From contig CAJTNK010000079.1 in the NCBI GenBank assembly GCA_910577885.1, positions 1 through 9,052 of the forward strand: DNA of 9,052 nucleotides, written 5' to 3'. Both the position numbers and the translations under genes were made by a program. Under the pieces are notes generated by a model. That model had not been told where the DNA came from. It did no database searches and saw only the letters and a list, made by a program, of their open reading frames with translations. The stretch is from an uncultured Rikenella sp. (GTDB lineage: Bacteria; Bacteroidota; Bacteroidia; Bacteroidales; Rikenellaceae). This document shows, piece by piece, positions 5,443 to 9,052 of this stretch (positions are counted from its first letter, which is position 1; every line of letters starts with the position of its first letter).

Positions 5443-6999
5443 ATGTCCAGAATCTCGTACAGCCTCAAAAACGTGAAAGTGTCGCTGGTGTTCTATATGC
5501 TGGTGCTGGGGCTGAATTTCTTTTCGCGACGCATCTTTTTGGAATCGCTCGGAACCGAACTCGTGGGGCTCTCGGATACCGTCATGAGCTACATCGGTTT
5601 CCTGAACCTGGCCGAGATGGGCATTTCGGTCGCGATCGCCAATGTCTTGTACGGGCCGCTCTTTCGCGGAGACCGCGAGCAGATCACGGAAATCGTTTCG
5701 CTCTTGGGGTGGCTGTTCCGGTTGGTCGGCATGGTGATCGGAGTGGCGGGGCTGGCCTTCGCGGCGGCCATTCCGTGGGTCTTCGCCAAGGAGATTGCCG
5801 ACGGACTGGAGGTCGGGGTGATCTATGCGGCCTATCTGACTTTCCTGACCACGACGCTCTTGAGCTATTTGGTCAATTACAAGCAGAACCTGTTGACGGC
5901 CGATCAAAAAGGGTATGTCGTGACGCGGGTCTTCAACCTGAGTCTGATCGGTAAGGTGCTGTTGCAGATGGCGTTGCTCAAGTGGTGCGGGGCGGGGTAT
6001 CTGACCTGGCTGGCGTTGGAGGTGGTGTTCGGTGCGGTCTTTGCGGTATGGTTGGAGGCGGTGGTCAGGCGGGTCTACCCGTGGCTCCGATCCTCGCCCG
6101 CGACCGGACGGGGACTCGTCCGAAAGTATCGGGAAGTCTTTGCGGGCGCCAAAAGAATCTTTGCCCACCGGATTGCCGGGATGGTGCTCGTTCAGTCGGA
6201 TACGCTCGTGATCTCGCAATTCCTGTCGCTCTCGGCGGTGACCTTCTACAAAAACTACGCCATCATCATCGGCCGTGTGACGACTTTCGTCACAGGGGCC
6301 TTGCAGAATAGTTATGCCGGGGTCGGAAACCTCGTAGCTGAGGGTGACCGCAAGAAAATACGGCTCGTTTTTTGGCAGTTCAACGCCATGTACTTCTGGA
6401 TCGGCGGAACGCTGGCTTTCTCTTTCTATCGGCTTATCAACCCGTTTATTCAGCTGTGGCTGCCGCCGGAACAGTATGAGCTCTACTCGTCCCCCGTGGT
6501 GCTGCTCGCCGTGGGGACGCTCTTCATCGGGGTCGTGAGGCAGACGGTGCAGTACTTTCTGAACGCTTACGGGCTCTACCACGACGTCTGGGCGGCCTGG
6601 ATCGAAGCGGGACTCAACGTGGCGCTCTCCATCTGGGGGTGCATACGGTTCGGGATACCGGGGGTCGTCCTCGGCACGTTTGTCAGCACGGGACTCGCGA
6701 TGCTGGTCTGGAAGCCCTACTTCCTCTACAAACGAGGCTTCCGGGAACCCTCCGGAGAATACTGGATCACCATTCTCAAATACCTCGCAGTACTGGCGGC
6801 GGCCTGGCTCCTGACCACATGGACCGCCGGACTGGGCTGGCTCCCCGACATCGACTCCTGGGGGGGCTGGCTCACTCACGCCGCAACGCTCCCCATACTC
6901 TACGCCATGATCGCCGGTACGGCCCTCTGGTTCGTCTCCCGGGGCATGCGAGACTTCCTCCTCCTCGCTTACAACCTCATCAAAAATAAATTTTCTTAA
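5443..6999 (+). CDS. Polysaccharide/oligosaccharide flippase (MOP superfamily, Wzx-like)
   Basis: A 518-residue polytopic membrane protein of the polysaccharide transporter branch of the MOP superfamily. Such proteins flip undecaprenyl-linked sugar units across the inner membrane during O-antigen, capsule or exopolysaccharide assembly. Hydrophobic stretches fill the length, consistent with about 12-14 membrane helices. Family-like features are the N-terminal FFSRRIFLESLGTELVGLSD block, NLAEMGISVAIANVLYGPLF, and the mid-protein GVGNLVAEGDRKKIRLVFWQ loop before YFWIGG. The frame is open from TTG 5398, but ATG 5443 is preferred: it is the first ATG and the protein begins as relatives do, with a short polar lead into the first helix. 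There are no sugar-transferase or other polysaccharide genes in the window, so the gene stands alone and its substrate cannot be inferred. The last 400 bases are C-rich whereas 5700-6060 is G-rich, a shift within the gene. O-antigen and capsule flippases cannot be told apart here. Confidence 0.93.
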   Translation: MSRISYSLKNVKVSLVFYMLVLGLNFFSRRIFLESLGTELVGLSDTVMSYIGFLNLAEMGISVAIANVLYGPLFRGDREQITEIVSLLGWLFRLVGMVIGVAGLAFAAAIPWVFAKEIADGLEVGVIYAAYLTFLTTTLLSYLVNYKQNLLTADQKGYVVTRVFNLSLIGKVLLQMALLKWCGAGYLTWLALEVVFGAVFAVWLEAVVRRVYPWLRSSPATGRGLVRKYREVFAGAKRIFAHRIAGMVLVQSDTLVISQFLSLSAVTFYKNYAIIIGRVTTFVTGALQNSYAGVGNLVAEGDRKKIRLVFWQFNAMYFWIGGTLAFSFYRLINPFIQLWLPPEQYELYSSPVVLLAVGTLFIGVVRQTVQYFLNAYGLYHDVWAAWIEAGLNVALSIWGCIRFGIPGVVLGTFVSTGLAMLVWKPYFLYKRGFREPSGEYWITILKYLAVLAAAWLLTTWTAGLGWLPDIDSWGGWLTHAATLPILYAMIAGTALWFVSRGMRDFLLLAYNLIKNKFS

Positions 7000-7323
7000 A
7001 TTTATATGGTTGCTGTAATTGGCTACGGGCTAGAACTGTTCTTTTTGTGAACAAAAAGAACCAAAAAAACTTTCAGCTAGCATACGCTATGCCTTAGGCT
7101 CCGCAGTCCTCAGGTTGTGGGTGGGGTTCTTTTAGGCGCGCACTAAGGTTTTCGCAGCCTAAGCGCGCCCAAAAAGAATCCCCACCCAAAGACCGGGCAG
7201 ACACGGCCAAAGCATCCCAACGGGATGCGTTCGGAAGTCTTTTGGGTACCTTTTCTTCAGAAAAGGTACAGTACCCTCCCGTTGCAATAACCGTTAATTA
7301 TATAAATATAAGAGAAAAGTTAT
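7000..7323 (+). repeat. Hairpin-array intergenic element
   Basis: There is no gene here. Four clear stem-loops follow one another. GTTCTTTTTGT/ACAAAAAGAAC (7038-7048 with 7051-7061) is perfect. Arms 7119-7141 and 7163-7187 pair over about 22 bp with two bulges and one mismatch around a 21-base loop. GCATCCC/GGGATGC (7212-7218 with 7222-7228, loop AAC) is perfect. GTACCTTTTCT/AGAAAAGGTAC (7246-7256 with 7259-7269) is perfect. A smaller GCATA/TATGC stem is at 7080-7092. The 7038-7061 hairpin, 38 bases after the flippase stop, may end its transcript, but a T-tract is lacking on this strand. The last 40 bases are AT-rich and lead into the L25 promoter. Confidence 0.8.
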
Positions 7324-7331
7324 TATCTTTG
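7324..7331 (+). promoter_or_regulatory. Bacteroidota -7 promoter box for L25 (TATCTTTG)
   Basis: TATCTTTG, identical to the box before the FKBP gene, follows a strongly AT-rich stretch (7290-7323) unlike the surrounding GC-rich DNA. Transcription would start near 7338, giving a leader of about 114 bases. No clear -33 TTG at the usual distance. Confidence 0.75.
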
Positions 7332-7337
7332 CGGGTG

Positions 7338-7451
7338 TTTTGAGCCCATGTGGGTTTGAGACGGAAGGTGTGATGGGGGCGATTCTCATTGCCGGGGGTC
7401 GACTGAGTAACACCGGAGACGAATATTCATTAAAAAATTTTATTCGACAGG
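7338..7451 (+). promoter_or_regulatory. Structured 5' leader of L25
   Basis: This leader is much longer than the roughly 20-base leader predicted for the FKBP gene. GAGCCC/GGGTTT (from about 7342, loop ATGT) and GGCGAT/ATTGCC (7378-7383 with 7388-7393, loop TCTC) form small hairpins. Near the start codon, CGAATA/TATTCG (7420-7425 with 7441-7446) encloses an AT-rich loop. An alternative pairing, GTCGA (7398-7402) with TCGAC (7444-7448), would use the same bases. Autoregulation by ribosomal protein binding is a possibility, inferred only from layout. Confidence 0.35.
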
Positions 7452-8030
7452 ATGAAAACACTGGAAATCAAGGGTACGTTGCGTACCGAATTCGGCAAAA
7501 AAGGCACCGGTGCGGTGCGTCGGGCAGGGAATGTGCCTTGCGTGATTTACGGCGGGGGCGAGACCGTTCATTTTTCGGTTCCGACTTCGGAATTCAAACA
7601 ACTGATTTATACGCCGCATTCGTATTTGGTCAACTTCGACCTGGAAGGGAAGAAGGAGCAGGCGGTGATGCGCGAAGTGCAGTTCCATCCGGTGACGGGG
7701 GATGTGTTGCACGTGGATTTCTTCCGCGTGGATTCGGCCAAGCCGGTGGCGATCGACCTGCCGGTGGTGCTGACCGGGAACTCGGAAGGGGTGAAACTCG
7801 GGGGGAAATTGACCCTCAGCAAACGGAAAGTACGTGTTTCGGCTTTGGTGAAAGACCTGCCGGATACGGTGGAAGTGGATGTGACCAACTTGGGGCTCGG
7901 GAAGTCGATCTTTGTCGGCGACTTGCAGATTCCGGGGCTGGTGATTTTGACGCCGGCGTCGACGGCGATTTGCGCGGTGCGGATGACACGTGCGGCGCGC
8001 GGGGCACAGGCGGCTGCGGCGAAGGCGTAG
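7452..8030 (+). CDS. rplY: Large-subunit ribosomal protein L25 (TL5/CTC type)
   Basis: A 192-residue protein of the bL25 long (TL5/CTC) form, which binds 5S rRNA in the large subunit. The N-terminal L25 domain (about 1-90) begins MKTLEIKGTLRTEFGKKGTG, followed by VRRAGNVPCVIYGG, and ends in the typical FHPVTGDVLHVDFFRV segment. The C-terminal TL5-type beta domain (about 95-180) carries VPVVLTG-like and KDLPDTVEVDVTNLGLG motifs. An Ala-rich tail (ARGAQAAAAKA) closes it, as in many relatives. The ATG follows a GACAGG stretch only weakly like a ribosome-binding site. A longer + frame (7340-8044) overlaps it in another register and is a shadow. L25 followed by pth is an arrangement I recall from other Bacteroidota. 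Confidence 0.96.
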   Translation: MKTLEIKGTLRTEFGKKGTGAVRRAGNVPCVIYGGGETVHFSVPTSEFKQLIYTPHSYLVNFDLEGKKEQAVMREVQFHPVTGDVLHVDFFRVDSAKPVAIDLPVVLTGNSEGVKLGGKLTLSKRKVRVSALVKDLPDTVEVDVTNLGLGKSIFVGDLQIPGLVILTPASTAICAVRMTRAARGAQAAAAKA

Positions 8031-8125
8031 TGGCGGTGGCTTGATACTTGAGAACTTCTCTCGAACGAGGCCGGTCGCGGTAGCGGCGGGGGGCATTTGC
8101 GGGGCTCGGAAGGAGAGTGGATTGT

Positions 8126-8175
8126 GTTTCCTGTTTGCTCGGCACCTTTTCACAGGGTGCGGGCAGGCAGGAAAC
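8126..8175 (+). terminator. 18-pair hairpin between L25 and pth
   Basis: Three stacked stems form one long hairpin. GTTTCCTG/CAGGAAAC (8126-8133 with 8168-8175) is the base. TGCTC/GGGCA (8136-8140 with 8161-8165, one G-T) is the middle. GCACC/GGTGC (8142-8146 with 8156-8160, loop TTTTCACAG) is the top. TTTCATTT follows, so it may terminate or attenuate L25 transcription. It ends only 25 bases before the pth ATG, which leaves little room for a separate pth promoter; attenuation or mRNA processing are alternatives. Confidence 0.6.
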
Positions 8176-8200
8176 TTTCATTTGACGCTTATTCACAAAG

Positions 8201-8767
8201 ATGAAATATCTGATCGTAGGACTCGGGAATATCGGGGCGGAGTATGCCGAAACGCGGCACAACATCGGTTTCAAAGTGGCCGACACGTTGGCCGGAGAGG
8301 CCGGAACGGTCTTCGGGTCGGAGCGTTACGGGGCGGTGGCTTCCTTGAGGCATCGGGGGCGGGAGGTGCTGCTCTTGAAACCGTCTACTTACATGAATCT
8401 CAGCGGAAAGGCGGTTCGCTACTGGATGCAGAAGGAGCGGATTCCGATCGAGCATGTGTTTGTGGTGGTGGACGACATCGCGCTGCCGTTCGGTACGCTG
8501 CGCATCCGCAAAAACGGCTCGGACGGGGGGCACAACGGATTGAAAAGCATTGCAGAGTGCTTGGGCAGCCAAAATTATGCGCGGTTGCGTTTCGGTATCG
8601 GGGGGGATTTTCCGCGGGGAACGCAGGTCGATTATGTCTTGGGCGAGTGGACGGCAGAAGAAAAAACGCTCTTGCCCGAGGCTTTGAAAACGGCAGCAGA
8701 AGCGGTGCTGGCTTTCGTTTCCGACGGTCCGGACCGGGCGATGAATCGCTTCAATACGAAAAAATAG
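8201..8767 (+). CDS. pth: Peptidyl-tRNA hydrolase
   Basis: A complete Pth (188 residues, close to the usual 185-195). It cleaves the ester bond of peptidyl-tRNAs released prematurely from ribosomes, freeing tRNA in the cytoplasm. The conserved residues of the E. coli enzyme are all found: N10 and catalytic H20 in the GLGNIGAEYAETRHNIGF region, N66 in PSTYMNLSG, D91/D92 in VVVDDIALPFG, and N112 in GSDGGHNGLKS. LRFGIGG (129-135) and DYVLGEW (144-150) are also typical. The ATG at 8201 follows an AT-rich stretch without a strong ribosome-binding site. No TAnnTTTG box is seen in the 170-base gap after L25; the nearest, TTCATTTG at 8177-8184, lacks the A. Cotranscription with L25 is therefore likely. 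Confidence 0.97.
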   Translation: MKYLIVGLGNIGAEYAETRHNIGFKVADTLAGEAGTVFGSERYGAVASLRHRGREVLLLKPSTYMNLSGKAVRYWMQKERIPIEHVFVVVDDIALPFGTLRIRKNGSDGGHNGLKSIAECLGSQNYARLRFGIGGDFPRGTQVDYVLGEWTAEEKTLLPEALKTAAEAVLAFVSDGPDRAMNRFNTKK

Positions 8768-8769
8768 GG

Positions 8770-8787
8770 ACACCCGTGGGGTGTTTT
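8770..8787 (+). terminator. Predicted terminator of pth
   Basis: ACACCC/GGGTGT (8770-8775 with 8779-8784, loop GTG) is followed by TTT, starting two bases after the pth stop codon. It is almost the same unit as the repeat module at 2874-2890, and the following GCCGGGTTTTCTG also resembles the sequence after that module. Confidence 0.6.
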
Positions 8788-9052
8788 GCCGGGTTTTCTG
8801 TGTCTTAGTAGGTAGCCTGTGCGGGCGGAGGCAGTTTTTCTCTCCTGTCAGGGTGCCGCTCGGGTGCCGCTCGGCACTCGAAGACTGGGTTTTTCTCGGA
8901 AAATTTCTCTTCCGGATGGCCAGTAAAACGCCCTTTGGGTGCGCCTCCGCGGCGTAAGCGGGGCCCGCGCGGCCTGAGCGCAGTTCTCTCAAAGATCCTG
9001 CGCGCGACTGCTGGAGTAGGAAATGGATCGAACAACGTGAGTTGTTTGATCC
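8788..9052 (+). other. Downstream intergenic region with repeat modules
   Basis: No gene is supported up to the window end. The stretch contains GTGCCGCTCGG twice in tandem (8853-8874), the 19-mer at 8864-8882 that is the reverse complement of 4418-4436, and 8928-8954, which matches 2847-2873 at 25 of 27 bases. Minus-strand open frames here have no recognisable protein features. Confidence 0.6.
9025..9052 (+). repeat. 12-bp hairpin at window end
   Basis: GGATCGAACAAC (9025-9036) pairs with GTTGTTTGATCC (9041-9052) through 12 pairs including one G-T, around a GTGA loop. The window stops exactly at its end, so any T-tract cannot be seen. Confidence 0.75.

Noticed and set aside
4861..6879. Long open frame of 672 codons on the minus strand across the flippase
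   Set aside because: It is antisense to a recognised membrane protein, is rich in P, R, H, D and Q as antisense frames of GC-rich genes are, and shows no domain outside the FISUMP fragment that lies in another frame.
7340..8044. 234-codon + strand frame overlapping L25
   Set aside because: The L25 reading in another register is unmistakable; the overlapping product is low-complexity and Gly/Arg-rich.
1..9052. CRISPR array, tRNA, rRNA or transposase
   Set aside because: No evenly spaced direct repeats, no cloverleaf or rRNA-like stretch, and no transposase or integrase motif was found in any frame read.

Overview
The window comes from a GC-rich member of the Bacteroidota, most likely order Bacteroidales and plausibly Alistipes/Rikenellaceae. 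The evidence is two TAnnTTTG-type promoters (TATCTTTG), a lack of strong Shine-Dalgarno sequences, a Bacteroidota-style FKBP lipoprotein, a short relic of the FISUMP domain family, and housekeeping genes with Bacteroidota-like lengths. The genus is inference; family identifications were made by reading motifs, without database searches.

Five intact genes, all on the + strand, are separated by unusually long, structured gaps. In order they are mutS2 (131-2758), an FKBP-type prolyl isomerase lipoprotein (3158-4213), a polysaccharide flippase of the MOP superfamily (5443-6999), ribosomal protein L25 (7452-8030) and peptidyl-tRNA hydrolase pth (8201-8767). Three of them act on or around the ribosome: MutS2 as a collided-ribosome/recombination ATPase, L25 on 5S rRNA, and Pth in recycling peptidyl-tRNA. 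The FKBP protein and the flippase belong to the envelope. The genes do not look like one operon: mutS2, the FKBP gene and pth are each followed by a terminator-like hairpin, and the FKBP gene and L25 each have their own TATCTTTG promoter.

The unusual content is between the genes. (i) A mosaic GC-rich intergenic repeat recurs at 2769-2890, 4266-4440, 4710-5030 and 8770-8960. Its modules include a 32-bp block present twice without a mismatch and short hairpin-plus-T modules that double as terminators. (ii) The 1.2-kb gap 4214-5442 carries a triple-nested hairpin (4436-4512), a 19-pair inverted repeat (4541-4606) and, on the minus strand, a relic of the C-terminus of a FISUMP-domain protein (4985-5170) in which a copy of the repeat module is embedded. 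(iii) The gap 7000-7323 is a different element made of back-to-back hairpins, one with about 22 base pairs. Short pieces of both its ends reappear at the very start of the window upstream of mutS2. (iv) There is a structured leader before L25 and an 18-pair hairpin between L25 and pth.

No tRNA, rRNA, CRISPR array, intact transposase or defence gene was seen. If something undescribed is present, it is the two families of intergenic structured repeats and their use as terminators or RNA elements, not a protein system.
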